DNA of 64,000 nucleotides, from positions 5,518,001-5,582,000 of the forward strand of contig NZ_CP106798.1 of NCBI RefSeq assembly GCF_025642155.1, read 5' to 3'. Origin of the DNA: Streptomyces sp. HUAS 15-9. GTDB taxonomy: Bacteria; Actinomycetota; Actinomycetes; Streptomycetales; Streptomycetaceae. The position numbers and the translations under genes were made by a program. This document shows positions 46,746 to 55,254 of the stretch, one piece after another. Each line of letters opens with the position of its first letter. Position 1 is the first letter of the stretch. The notes below the pieces were generated by a model. That model saw only the letters and a list, made by a program, of their open reading frames with translations, made no database searches and was not told the DNA's origin.

Positions 46746-47327
46746 ATGATCATTCGGTTCACTGCGAACGCTCGCAGGGGGTTGGTCGCGCTGACGGTGG
46801 CGACCGGTCTGGCCCTCGCCGCGGGCGGCTGCGGCGGCGGTGGCGGCGATGACAAGAAGCCGGAGACGTCGGCATCTGCCTCCAAAGGCGGAGGCTCCGG
46901 GCCGACTGCGCAGGAGGGGCAGTCGGACGCGCCCCTTGCGGAACTGCAGGGCTCGGACGGTCTGTTGCTCCAGATCACCTCTGCTCAGCGTGACTCCGGT
47001 GGCTTCGTCACAGTGAACGGCACTCTGAAGAACGACGGCGCCAAGAGCATCGTCGTCCCCTCCGCCCTGAGCGGTAACGAGACCGAGATCATCAAGAATG
47101 GCAGGTCTCTGGGGGGCGCCACGCTGGTCGACCCCAAGGGCAAGAAGCGTTACTACGTCCTGCGGGACACCGACGGCCGCCCGCTGACCACCACAGGCTT
47201 TTCGACGCTCAAGCCCGGTGACAGCCTGGCGGTCTTCATGCAGTTCCCGTCGCCCCCGGCGGGCACGGCCGAAGTCGACTTCCAACTGCCGACGTTCGCG
47301 TCCGCCACCATCCAGATCTCCGGATGA
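46746..47327 (+). CDS. Lipoprotein of unknown function
   Basis: A 193-residue protein with a lipobox (LALAAGGCGG, lipidated Cys at about residue 29), Gly/Ser linker, and a beta-rich domain (LLQITSAQRDSGGFVTVNGT, then FSTLKPGDSLAVFMQFP). It is coupled to the OmpA-domain gene by an ATGA overlap and follows the Tad genes, so it probably acts at the cell surface with them. Confidence 0.75.
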   Translation: MIIRFTANARRGLVALTVATGLALAAGGCGGGGGDDKKPETSASASKGGGSGPTAQEGQSDAPLAELQGSDGLLLQITSAQRDSGGFVTVNGTLKNDGAKSIVVPSALSGNETEIIKNGRSLGGATLVDPKGKKRYYVLRDTDGRPLTTTGFSTLKPGDSLAVFMQFPSPPAGTAEVDFQLPTFASATIQISG

Positions 47328-47956
47328 GGCCGAACGTGACCACAAAACGCCACCTCGTCGTCACCACCTTCGTCATCGCTGCCAACCTCTGCGGGACCGT
47401 GGCGGCCCACGCCGACGACACCAGCCCCAGCGTCCCCCCAGGCACCGAGGCCTCCGCCACCGCCCCCGTGAAGATCGACCCCACCGACCCCGATCTGAAG
47501 CTCCCCGAGGGCGCCACCCTCGCCCAGCCCAAGGTCCTGGACATCAAGTCGGTCGTCGAGGACCAGAGCGGGGACGAGCGCCGCGAAGACACCAACGCGG
47601 ACGTGAAGTTCGCGCTCCAGGCCGAGGTGCTGTTCGGCAAGGACAGCGCCAAGCTGAGCGCCGAGTCCAAGTCCCGTATCGACGCCATCGCCGAGGAGAT
47701 CAAGAAGCAGAACGCGACCCAGGTCAGGGTCTTCGGCTTCACGGACAACCTCGGCTCCTCCGCCCACGGCGACGTACTGTCCCGGCAGCGCGCCAACGCC
47801 GTACAGGCGGTCCTGGACGCCGACCTGAACGACTCGAACATCACCTTCGAGGTGAGGGGCTACGGCGAGCAGTACCCCATCGCGGACAACTCCACGGAGG
47901 CCGGCCGCAAGAAGAACCGCCGAGTGGAGGTCTCCTTCCCGCGCTCGGGGGGCTGA
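47324..47956 (+). CDS. OmpA-domain protein with signal peptide
   Basis: A 210-residue protein with a signal peptide (cleavage near residue 30, HA-DD), a linker, and a C-terminal OmpA-like peptidoglycan-binding domain (EVLFGKDSAKLSAESKSRI, VFGFTDNLGSS, LSRQRANAVQ and RKKNRRVEV). The domain binds peptidoglycan. In a Gram-positive it is likely to anchor the neighbouring pilus or lipoprotein to the wall. Confidence 0.88.
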   Translation: MRPNVTTKRHLVVTTFVIAANLCGTVAAHADDTSPSVPPGTEASATAPVKIDPTDPDLKLPEGATLAQPKVLDIKSVVEDQSGDERREDTNADVKFALQAEVLFGKDSAKLSAESKSRIDAIAEEIKKQNATQVRVFGFTDNLGSSAHGDVLSRQRANAVQAVLDADLNDSNITFEVRGYGEQYPIADNSTEAGRKKNRRVEVSFPRSGG

Positions 47957-47957
47957 C

Positions 47958-48149
47958 CTACAGCAGGTGGTCGACCTTGCCGGCCTTGATCTCCAGGATG
48001 AGGGCGCGGAGAGCTTCACGGCTGTCCGTGAGGGGGCGCTCCTCCTGCCCGGCGACGGCGATGTAGGCGTTGCCGGCGGGGTCGGTGCCTATGCGGAAGC
48101 AGTTGTTGCCCTCGGCACAGAAGGGCTCCTCCCAGGTGATCTCGGTCAT
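47958..48149 (-). CDS. DUF397 small protein
   Basis: A 63-residue protein from the ATG at 48149. It has the DUF397 pattern: a TW-type motif (ITWEEPFCAEGNNC), a central basic turn and a RPLTDSREALRALI end. DUF397 genes travel with WhiJ-like XRE regulators, as here: the XRE gene begins just upstream, 11 bp away. Probably modulates the neighbouring regulator. Confidence 0.85.
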   Translation of the reverse strand: MTEITWEEPFCAEGNNCFRIGTDPAGNAYIAVAGQEERPLTDSREALRALILEIKAGKVDHLL

Positions 48150-48160
48150 GTAGCTGCTCC

Positions 48161-48991
48161 TCAGAGGTCGCGAGCGATGCTGTGGATGAGGTCGCGTGAC
48201 GATTGCGGGCTGAGTGATTTGGCGTGCCACCAGTCCATGTGAGCACGGTACTTGGCGAGTTGCGCGTCGGCGTGAGTGAACTCTCCGCCATGTGCGGAGT
48301 CCAACTGCACGGTGTCGAGTTGGGGTACCGCACCGTTCGCGTACAGCACGGCGTGACCGGCGCCGGGGAAGGCGCCGACCCCGACGGTCAGGATGCGAAC
48401 GTCGACGTTCTCGCGTTCGGACACCTCGCACAGGTGGGCGAGTTGCTCCCGGGTCGTTCGCCGTCCCCCGAACTGCATGCGCAGCGCCCACTCGTGGACG
48501 TACGCGACGTACTCCACTGATGTCTCCCGCTCCAGCACTTGCTGTCGCTGCATGCGCTGGGCCACCCGTAGCTCGACCTCCGAGTTGGGAAGCGGAGGGA
48601 GGGCAGAATCGAAGATGGCGCGGGCGTAGCCGCTAAGCTGCAGCAGCCCGGGTACATGCACGGTCTGCAGGCTTCGCAGGCGCGTGGCGAACCACTCCAA
48701 CTCGGCTACGTCGAGCAGGCCGTGGGGCAAGATTCCCCGGTACTGCTCCCACCAGCCCCGCTTGCGGGAGTCGGCCATGGTGGCCAGCCCGTCGATGTAA
48801 GCGTGGTCTCCACACTCGTAGTTGCTGGCGAGTATCCGGACGCGCTCGGGTGACGTGGCACGGATGCCTGCCTCCATGTTGGACACCTTCGTACGGTCCA
48901 GGCCGAGCAGCCCGGCAGCGTACTCGGTGGTCCTACCCGCCGCGAGCCTGCTCCGTCCCGGCCTTCGCAGCCCAGGACCTGCCGCCCGCAC
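48161..48991 (-). CDS. XRE-family regulator with DUF5753 (WhiJ-like), shortened N-terminus
   Basis: A 276-residue protein from a GTG at 48991. A helix-turn-helix (RTTEYAAGLLGLDRTKVSNM) is followed by the DUF5753 domain (RGWWEQYRG, HVPGLLQLSGYARAIFD, LRMQFGGRRTTREQLAHL). The first helix region before the motif is short and odd (AAGPGLRRPGRSRLAAG), and an in-frame stop lies just upstream, so about ten residues of the usual start may be missing. The gene is head-to-head with a frameshifted RsbW-like gene. Confidence 0.85.
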   Translation of the reverse strand: MRAAGPGLRRPGRSRLAAGRTTEYAAGLLGLDRTKVSNMEAGIRATSPERVRILASNYECGDHAYIDGLATMADSRKRGWWEQYRGILPHGLLDVAELEWFATRLRSLQTVHVPGLLQLSGYARAIFDSALPPLPNSEVELRVAQRMQRQQVLERETSVEYVAYVHEWALRMQFGGRRTTREQLAHLCEVSERENVDVRILTVGVGAFPGAGHAVLYANGAVPQLDTVQLDSAHGGEFTHADAQLAKYRAHMDWWHAKSLSPQSSRDLIHSIARDL

Positions 48992-49475
48992 CGCTCACTC
49001 CCGAAACCCTCTCCTACAGCCTCACGCTCCCGCGGCCCCGCACGCCCCTGCGATCGCCCGCAGAATGACCCGTACGATCCTCCGGGCGCATGGCCTCACC
49101 GACGTGACGGACGCGGCGGTACAAGTGACGAGCGAACTGGTCGCCTGTGCCTGCCGTTTCGCACCGGCGGCCGATGTGCACGTGTCCCTGCGGTACCGGG
49201 AGGACGCCCTGCGAGTGGTCCTCTACGACGGCCATCCCCGCCACACGCATCCCCGCCACACGCATCCCCGCCACACGCACCCCCGCCACACGCACCCCCG
49301 CCTCGCGACGGCCTGCGATGCCCGGCGCCGGGCGGCGCTGCGCGTCCTGGGCTGCGTGGTCCGGGCCTGCGACGGTGACTGGGGCTTCGGTGACGCCCGC
49401 GAACCGGGCGGCGGAACACGCATTGGGGCGGTGCTGCCGCGGGAGGGCGCCTGCGCCTACCTTCGCCGCGGCTAG
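48955..49475 (+). pseudogene. RsbW-like ATP-binding protein, frameshifted and lacking a clear start
   Basis: One frame gives FAAQDLPPAPLTPETLSYSL ending soon after 49032; the next frame then gives AAPHAPAIARRMTRTILRAHG and the RsbW-like kinase body (AAVQVTSELVACACRF, DWGFGDAREPGGGTR) to 49475. A single missing base near 49030 explains the change. No start codon or ribosome site is evident in the first segment. Without the frameshift this would complete the XRE-DUF397-kinase trio. Possibly a partial product from the ATG at 49065 is made, lacking the first part of the fold. Confidence 0.65.
49236..49295 (+). repeat. Four 15-bp tandem units coding His-Thr-His-Pro-Arg
   Basis: Four copies of CCCCGCCACACGCAT or ...GCAC, coding a HTHPR repeat inside the kinase pseudogene, in the loop after the YDGHP motif. 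Extra His/Pro residues are not expected in this fold. Confidence 0.9.
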
Positions 49476-49484
49476 GGGTCGGCG

Positions 49485-49886
49485 TCAGGGACCTGGATCG
49501 CTGACAGCGGCGGCTTCGACGGTGACCGGCACGCCCACCCGCACTCCCCACTCCGCCATGACCCCCGCCTCCGCCTCCAGCACATGCCGGGACCGCAGGC
49601 GGGGCAGACCGAGTCGGCCGGGCCGCATGGTGCGTACGGCGATGACGGTGAGGTTCCGGTCGAGATACGCGACGTCTATGGGTATGCGCATCCGGAAGGT
49701 GTGGACGCCGTTGGCAGGGGAGAGCAGCATCGCCCCGTCGACGGCATCACGGCCCAACAGCCCTTTCGTCCGGGCGCGATAAGAGGTCGCGATCTCCAGC
49801 GGAACGGCGAGCCCAGCCCGGTGGCCGTTTCCGTTCCCGTCGCCGTGAATCACGAGCTTCCCCCGCCCGTCCCGCCAACGTGCCAT
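49485..49886 (-). CDS. DUF192 family protein
   Basis: A 133-residue protein from the ATG at 49886, with GGAGG 13 bases upstream. The DUF192 motifs are seen: VPLEIATSYRARTKGLLGRD and NGVHTFRMRIPIDVAYLD, GVMAEWGVRVG. Function unknown in general. The frame is open to 49922. Between this gene and the next on the plus strand lies the 1.5-kb inverted repeat. Confidence 0.85.
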   Translation of the reverse strand: MARWRDGRGKLVIHGDGNGNGHRAGLAVPLEIATSYRARTKGLLGRDAVDGAMLLSPANGVHTFRMRIPIDVAYLDRNLTVIAVRTMRPGRLGLPRLRSRHVLEAEAGVMAEWGVRVGVPVTVEAAAVSDPGP

Positions 49887-49950
49887 TCCTGGGCCACCTC
49901 CACTGCGACGGTACTCACTCACGAGCCTGCGCTGAACGCCTGTTGAAGCG

Positions 49951-50291
49951 GTTGCCGTGGGGCCGCCCGCTTCTTGGCCAGTGTCGTGCTTCCACGCCCC
50001 GAGTAAAGGGCGCTCCGCTGTCGCTCCGCGTCGCCTTCGGCGATGCCCCTGCGGGGCACCCTTGACTAGGGGCGTTCCAGCACGGGTGAGAAGCGAGCGG
50101 GCGGCCGGGGAAAGTGGTTACCAGGGCACCAGCCCTCGGGTCGGCTGCGGTCGCGTCCGGAGTTCGGGGCGCGCTCGCGCCTCGCCAGCACGCCGGGTGA
50201 GCTTAGCGGCTTGCGGCCGGTGGGCGGTGGCGCGCGGGAAGGCGAGTGGCGGCACGCCGGGTGGACTTGGCGGCTTGCGGCCGGTGGGCGG
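49951..50291. repeat. Left arm of a giant inverted repeat
   Basis: The first 160 bp (49951-50110) are identical to the reverse complement of 51325-51484. Beyond that the match continues with a few small differences to about 50291, ending in the inverted tandem array. No coding sense was found: ORFs cross it in several frames with no conserved content. Confidence 0.9.
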
Positions 50292-50420
50292 CGGGGCGCG
50301 TGAGCGGGGTGGTGGCACGCCGGGTCGGCATAGCGGCGAGCGGCCGGTGGGCGGCGGGGCGCGGGGGCTCGGTGGCGGCACGCCGGGTGGACTTGGCGGC
50401 TTGCGGGGCACGCCGGGCGG
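50198..50420 (-). repeat. Inverted set of short tandem units (left array)
   Basis: Three to four degenerate units containing GCCGGTGGGCGG and GCACGCCGGGTGGACTTGGCGG, the reverse complement of the 64-bp units of the right array. Confidence 0.85.
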
Positions 50421-50715
50421 GTTCGGCGGCGTTCGGCAGGTGGGGGTCTGCGGACTGAGTTGGACCCTGAGCATTGATTGGGTGCCACCCATCGCCGGGC
50501 GAGGTCCGAGCCCCGGTTACCCCGCCAGTCACATTGGCCTCACGCATCATAGGACAGCAGGCGATTGGAGCATTTGGGTCACCGCATAGAAGACCCCACC
50601 CCTTCCACCTGCATGCCTGTCTCGGCCCCTGACCCAAACTGACCAATCACTGCCCGAGGAGCGGCCCGCGCCCCTCATCGGCGCGCACGACGAGCGGCCT
50701 GGGCCCCGCCCGCCC
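50421..50715. other. Central spacer of the inverted repeat, no gene seen
   Basis: About 300 bp between the two arrays, slightly lower GC (CATTGATTGGGTGCCACCC, CACGCATCATAGGACAGC). No ORF with codon bias, RNA gene or repeat was found in it. Confidence 0.5.
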
Positions 50716-50822
50716 ATCACCCACCGGCCGCAAGCCGCCAAGTCCACCCGGCGTGCCACCACCCCGCCGCCCACCGCTATGTCCACCCGGCGTGCCGCCA
50801 CTCGCCTTCCCGCGCCCCACTG

Positions 50823-51242
50823 CCCACCGGCCGCAAGCCGCTATGCCCACCCGGCGTGCCGCCACCTGTCTCCTCGCGCGCCACCGCCCACCGGCCGCAA
50901 GCCGCTAAGTTCACCCGGCGTGCCGCCACTCGCCTTCCCGCGCCCCACTGCCCACCGGCCGCAAGCCGCTATGCCCACCCGGCGTGCCGCCACCTGTCTC
51001 CTCGCGCGCCACCGCCCACCGGCCGCAAGCCGCTAAGTCCACCCGGCGTGCCGCCACTCGCCTTCCCGCGCCCCACTGCCCACCGGCCGCAAGCCGCTAT
51101 GCCCACCCGGCGTGCCGCCACCTGTCTCCTCGCGCGCCACCGCCCACCGGCCGCAAGCCGCTAAGTCCACCCGGCGTGCCGCCACTCGCCTTCCCGCGCG
51201 CCACCGCCCACCGGCCGCAAGCCGCTAAGCTCACCCGGCGTG
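50823..51242 (+). repeat. 64-bp tandem repeat array
   Basis: Six full and one partial copy of a 64-bp unit start at 50823, 50887, 50951, 51015, 51079, 51143 and 51207. Each contains CCGGCCGCAAGCCGCTA and CACCCGGCGTGCCGCCAC, each able to form a small hairpin. Two subtypes alternate (tails CTCGCCTTCCCGCGCCCC and CTGTCTCCTCGCGCGCCA), giving a 128-bp higher-order period. Earlier degenerate copies are near 50720 and 50769. There are no unique spacers, so it is not a CRISPR array. Confidence 0.95.
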
Positions 51243-51484
51243 CTGGCGAGGCGCGAGCGCGCCCCCGAACTCCGGACGCGACCGCAGCCGACCCGAGGGC
51301 TGGTGCCCTGAGCCGGCCACTTTCCCCCGGCCGCCCGCTCGCTTCTCACCCGTGCTGGAACGCCCCTAGTCAAGGGTGCCCCGCAGGGGCATCGCCGAAG
51401 GCGACGCGGAGCGACAGCGGAGCGCCCTTTACTCGGGGCGTGGAAGCACGACACTGGCCAAGAAGCGGGCGGCCCCACGGCAAC
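51145..51484. repeat. Right arm of the giant inverted repeat
   Basis: Reverse complement of 49951-50291; its outer end lies 99 bp upstream of the F420-oxidoreductase start, as the left arm's outer end lies 65 bp upstream of the DUF192 start. Confidence 0.9.
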
Positions 51485-51583
51485 TCATCAGTGTCGGTCC
51501 CCGGACCCACCCGAACCTCCGCCATGTCGCCCCTGCCGCAAAAAGAGTTGTCCCTTCCCACGCCGCCCGCTACGAAGGTCACC

Positions 51584-52456
51584 ATGACTCGACTCGGCGC
51601 TGTCTTCCGTCCCCAACTGCCTCCCGAGCGGCTCAGGGCGGTGGCCCGTGTCGCGGACGAGGTCGGGCTCGACGAGCTGTGGCTGTGGGAGGACTGCTTC
51701 CGGGAGGGCGGGCTCTCGACCGCGGCCGCCGCCCTCGCCTGGACCGAACGGGTACGGGTCGGCGTCGGTCTGCTGCCCGTGCCGCTGCGCAACGTCGCCA
51801 TCACCGCGATGGAGGCCGCCGCGCTGCACCGGATGTTCCCGGGGCGCGCGATCCTCGGCGTCGGGCACGGCGTGCAGGACTGGATGGGGCAGGTCGGCGC
51901 GCGGGCCGAGTCCCCGCTGACCCTGCTCAGGGAGCATCTCGACGCGCTGCGGGCCCTGTTGCGGGGCGAGCGGCTCACCGTGGACGGGCGGTACGTGAAG
52001 CTGGACGACGTCGCGCTCGACTGGCCGCCGGAGGGCCCCGTCGAAGTGTTCGCCGGTGCTACCGGGCCACGTACGCTGCGCCTCACCGGGGAGGCGGCCG
52101 ACGGCACGATCCTCACCGCCGCCACCTCGCCGGACGGCGTACGGCGGGCGCGGCGGCTCATCGACGAGGGTCGCGCCGCCGCCGGCCGTACCGACCGGCA
52201 CGAGGTCGCCGTCTACCTCCTCACCGCCACCGGGCCCGACGCCGCCGCCCGCCTCCGCGCCGAACTGGTCGCCGAGGGAGTGGAGTCGGTCCCGGACCTC
52301 GGGGTCGCCGGAGACGCGGGGACCGTTGCCGCGGCCGTGCGGCGGCTCGCGGAGGCGGGGGCCGACAGGGTGATCCTTCAGCCGACGGGGGACGAGCCGG
52401 ACCCCGAGGGATTCGTACGGTTCACGGCCGAGCAGGTCCGGCCCCTCGTGCCCTGA
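51584..52456 (+). CDS. LLM-class F420/flavin-dependent oxidoreductase
   Basis: A 290-residue bacterial luciferase-like barrel protein. Motifs: LGAVFRPQLPPERLRAVARV start, ELWLWEDCFREGGLSTAAAA, RVRVGVGLLPVPLRNVAITA, PGRAILGVGHGVQDWMGQVG, and VEVFAGATGPRTLRLTGEAADG. F420 or FMN is the likely cofactor. ATG at 51584 is the family start; the frame is open far upstream through the repeat region, but that is not coding. Confidence 0.9.
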   Translation: MTRLGAVFRPQLPPERLRAVARVADEVGLDELWLWEDCFREGGLSTAAAALAWTERVRVGVGLLPVPLRNVAITAMEAAALHRMFPGRAILGVGHGVQDWMGQVGARAESPLTLLREHLDALRALLRGERLTVDGRYVKLDDVALDWPPEGPVEVFAGATGPRTLRLTGEAADGTILTAATSPDGVRRARRLIDEGRAAAGRTDRHEVAVYLLTATGPDAAARLRAELVAEGVESVPDLGVAGDAGTVAAAVRRLAEAGADRVILQPTGDEPDPEGFVRFTAEQVRPLVP

Positions 52457-52518
52457 CGGAGCCGTGGACGGGGCCGTACAGGGCCCGTTGTCAGTGCCTC
52501 CTGCCAGACTCGGTCGGC

Positions 52519-53031
52519 ATGAGGGAGACGGAGAAGACCGAGACGACCGAGACGCCCAGAACAACCGAGGAGCCCCACGTACTCCTGCGCCCGGTGACGG
52601 AAGACGACCTCGAGGTGTTCCTCGCCTACGAGCACGATCCGGAGGCCGTCCGGCGGTCGAGATTCACGCCCCGGCCGCGGGACGCCTTCCTGAAGCACTG
52701 GAGGGAGAGGATCCTCGGCAATCCCGACGGGCTCGTGCGGGCGGTCACCGTGGACGGGGAGGTCGCGGGGAACATCGTCTCCTGGTGGGAGGGCGAGGAC
52801 CGCTACGTCGGCTACTGGCTCGGCCGCGCGTACTGGGCGCGCGGCATCGGCACCGAGGCCCTGGGCGCCTTCCTCCAGGAGGAGCGCATCCGGCCGCTGT
52901 ACGCCGACCCGTTCTCGGGCAACACCGCCTCCGTCCGCCTCCTGGAGAAACACGGCTTCGAACACGCCGGCACGATCCGGGACGGAGACGACGAATACAA
53001 CCTGCTCGTCCTTGACGCCCTGTCTGTATAA
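52519..53031 (+). CDS. GNAT-family acetyltransferase
   Basis: A 170-residue protein with a charged, disordered first 18 residues (RETEKTETTETPRTTEEP) and a GNAT fold: LRPVTEDDLEVFLAYE, IVSWWEGEDRYVGYWLGR, the acetyl-CoA loop YWARGIGTEAL and NTASVRLLEKHGFE. Resembles the RimJ/RimL group, protein or small-molecule N-acetyltransferases. ATG at 52519. Confidence 0.85.
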   Translation: MRETEKTETTETPRTTEEPHVLLRPVTEDDLEVFLAYEHDPEAVRRSRFTPRPRDAFLKHWRERILGNPDGLVRAVTVDGEVAGNIVSWWEGEDRYVGYWLGRAYWARGIGTEALGAFLQEERIRPLYADPFSGNTASVRLLEKHGFEHAGTIRDGDDEYNLLVLDALSV

Positions 53032-53047
53032 ACGGCGTACCACCCGG

Positions 53048-53575
53048 TCAGGCCGTACCCGTGACCCGCGGATGGTCCCCGGTCGCCCCGTCGATCAGCT
53101 CCCGCACGATGTCCATGTGGCCCGCGTGTCGTGCCGTCTCCTCGATCATGTGGACGAGGACCCAGCGCAGGGACACCGGGTGGTCCCGCCACGTGGGGCG
53201 GCCGAGGTCGTTCAGGGACCGTTCGGTGATGACGTGGTCGGCGGCGGCGCGGGCGCGGGCGTAGAAGTCGGTGATCCGCTGTGTCGTCTCTCCGGGGGCC
53301 ACGGTCATGTCCTCGTCGGCGTACGGGTCGAACCACAGCGGTTCGGGCTCGCCGCCGAACGTCTCCACGAACCAGCCGTACTCCACCGACGCCAGATGCT
53401 TCACCAGGCCGAGCAGACTGGTCCCGGAGGGGGTCATCGGCCGGCGCAGCTGTTCGTCGTCGAGTCCGTCGAGCTTCCACAGGACGGCGTCCCGATGCCG
53501 TTCGAGACTCGCGTGCAGGGTGTCCTTCTCGCCGCCCGTGTACGGCATGCCCGGAGCGTCCTTCTCAGAGGGCAT
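53048..53575 (-). CDS. DinB-family (DUF664) protein
   Basis: A 175-residue four-helix-bundle protein. Metal-binding His residues lie in LVKHLASVEYGW and the C-terminal HMIEETARHAGHMD. DinB-like proteins are thiol-transferase- or hydrolase-like, often linked to mycothiol or bacillithiol. Its upstream end is close to the IS5-family insertion. Confidence 0.85.
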   Translation of the reverse strand: MPSEKDAPGMPYTGGEKDTLHASLERHRDAVLWKLDGLDDEQLRRPMTPSGTSLLGLVKHLASVEYGWFVETFGGEPEPLWFDPYADEDMTVAPGETTQRITDFYARARAAADHVITERSLNDLGRPTWRDHPVSLRWVLVHMIEETARHAGHMDIVRELIDGATGDHPRVTGTA

Positions 53576-53589
53576 TTGATCTAGGCGAA

Positions 53590-54470
53590 TTGCCCTTTCT
53601 ATTCTAGTAAGTCCCTCGCCAGGTTGGTGTCGTCTCGTCCGTTATGCGCTTGGCGAGGTTGTCGATCGAGGCGACGTGGATCATGGCCTCGGAGCTGGCG
53701 GGAAGGGTCTCGTAATCGCGAGAAAGGCGCCGGTGCAACATAAGCCAACCCAGGCTTCGCTCGACTACCCAGCGTCTTTTGACAACGTGAAAGCCGCGAA
53801 CTCCGGGGTTTCTGTTGACGACTTCGACGTCGATTCCGAGACGTGCGCCGTGCTCGATGACGGCGTTCTTGAAGCCGGTGTCGACCCAGCTCTTGGCGAT
53901 GGTTGGATACGTCTTCTTGGCTTGGTCGAGAAGACGTATTCCTACGGCGTTCTCGGAGAGGCTCGCGGCGGTGACAGTCACGGCGAGGATGAGTCCGATC
54001 GTATCGGTGAGTATGCCTCGCTTGCGGCCGACGATCTTCTTGGCGGCGTCCGTTCCCTGGCTGGTCAGGGGCACGTTGGTGGAGGTCTTCACGCTCTGGG
54101 TGTCGATGACGGACCCTGTGGGTTCGGGCTTGCGCCCTTCCTTCACGCGGGCGAGCCCGGTCAGGTCGTAGTTGAGCTGGGCGAGGATTCCCTCATCGCG
54201 CCAGGCGGCATAGTAGGCGTAGACGGTGCCGTAGTTCGGGAAGTCGTGTGGGAGGTATTTCCAGGGGATTCCCGTGCGGTTGATGTAGAGGAGTGCGTTG
54301 AATACGTCGCGCAGGTCGACCTTGGTAAGCTGCCCGGTGGGTCTGCGGTCGAGCCGGGCTTTTCTCCAGGCCGTCAACGTCGGCTCGATTAGGGCCCATC
54401 GGGCGTCGGAAAGGTCGCTGGGGTACGGCTTCCGCTGGCTCACGTTCCAGAGGGATCATGGGTGTGACGG
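53590..54470 (-). mobile_element. IS5-family insertion sequence, apparently intact
   Basis: About 0.88 kb holding one transposase gene. Possible terminal repeats are weak: GTCCCTCGCCAGG at 53613-53625 on one side and its partner GATCCCTCTGGAAC on the reverse strand at about 54440-54460. Ends and target duplication cannot be fixed by eye. It lies just upstream of the DinB gene. Confidence 0.7.
53604..54443 (-). CDS. IS5-family DDE transposase
   Basis: A 279-residue full-length transposase, in one frame. The IS5 N-terminal DUF4096-like region (MSQRKPYPSDLSDARWALIEP, IPWKYLPHDFPNYGTVYAYY) is followed by the catalytic residues: Asp in SVIDTQSVKTS, Asp in SWVDTGFKN and Glu in RRWVVERSLGWLM. Base composition is somewhat lower in GC than its neighbours. 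It appears competent. Confidence 0.9.
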   Translation of the reverse strand: MSQRKPYPSDLSDARWALIEPTLTAWRKARLDRRPTGQLTKVDLRDVFNALLYINRTGIPWKYLPHDFPNYGTVYAYYAAWRDEGILAQLNYDLTGLARVKEGRKPEPTGSVIDTQSVKTSTNVPLTSQGTDAAKKIVGRKRGILTDTIGLILAVTVTAASLSENAVGIRLLDQAKKTYPTIAKSWVDTGFKNAVIEHGARLGIDVEVVNRNPGVRGFHVVKRRWVVERSLGWLMLHRRLSRDYETLPASSEAMIHVASIDNLAKRITDETTPTWRGTY

Positions 54471-54938
54471 AAGATCGGGTTCCGGTGATCATCGGGCGGT
54501 TCCGTGCCATCTCTACGTCAGACACGCTTCGAGGATCGAAGCCGAGCGAAACGGGCGGGCAGGTCCGGAAGTCTTGAAGTGATGAAGCGCATTGATCCGC
54601 CGAAAGACCTCAAACTGACACAGCGACAGAACTCGCATACCGGCATGAGGCATACCTGAACGCCCACTCAGGTGTCGTCATGCCGCGCGAAGCTAGCAGC
54701 GGGCACTGACAGCGCCCTGTGGGCGGAGCGGTTGCCGAGTGGTTGCGGAAATGGCCGGGAAGCGCCGGTCGAGACGTAGAGCAAATCGGGCGATCTGCGC
54801 ATAAGTGAACGCGTTGATCGTGTCGCTCCCTGGAATGTCCACGCGGTTTCCACATCGTTATCGCGAGTGACTCGCATCTACCCGACCCCTCACGTAAGTT
54901 CAGACCAAGGGAATTCGCGTGAGCAAAGCTGCGCGGGC

Positions 54939-54971
54939 GGCACCGCGCAGTGGAGGGGGCTGCGCGGTGCC
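54939..54971. repeat. 12-bp inverted repeat (hairpin)
   Basis: GGCACCGCGCAG and CTGCGCGGTGCC are perfect complements across a 9-base loop. No gene ends immediately before it and no T run follows. It may be a regulatory hairpin or part of an RNA. Confidence 0.6.
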
Positions 54972-55254
54972 GAAATGCACCCGCGGACACGTCAAGCGGT
55001 CGTTCGCGACCGGGGTAGCCCTTCGGGGGGACCGTGGACGGCTTGTCGAATAGCTCCTCAGGGGGCCTCTGGCCCTTTTGATCTCCGTGTGCGCGCCCCG
55101 TTCGCCTGGGAATCCGTCGTGAATCGGCCAAGCCTGACCCCTGAACCACGGCTTCCATGCCCACCTGGGCGTCGCCGCGCGACTCCGGAGAGTAGTTGTG
55201 GCACGCCGATGCACGCATCTGCCCTTACAAAGGGTTATGGTGGAAACCCCCCCT

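Noticed and set aside
50066..51164. Several 60-140 codon frames through the inverted repeat (Pro/Arg-rich)
   Set aside because: They follow the repeat, occur in many frames and have no ribosome site or similarity.
50823..51242. CRISPR-like appearance of the 64-bp repeats
   Set aside because: Units are contiguous with no unique spacers, and no cas genes are in the window.
54919..55053. 44-codon cysteine-containing small gene, possibly a peptide precursor
   Set aside because: Weak ribosome site, overlaps a hairpin, and no modification enzyme gene nearby.
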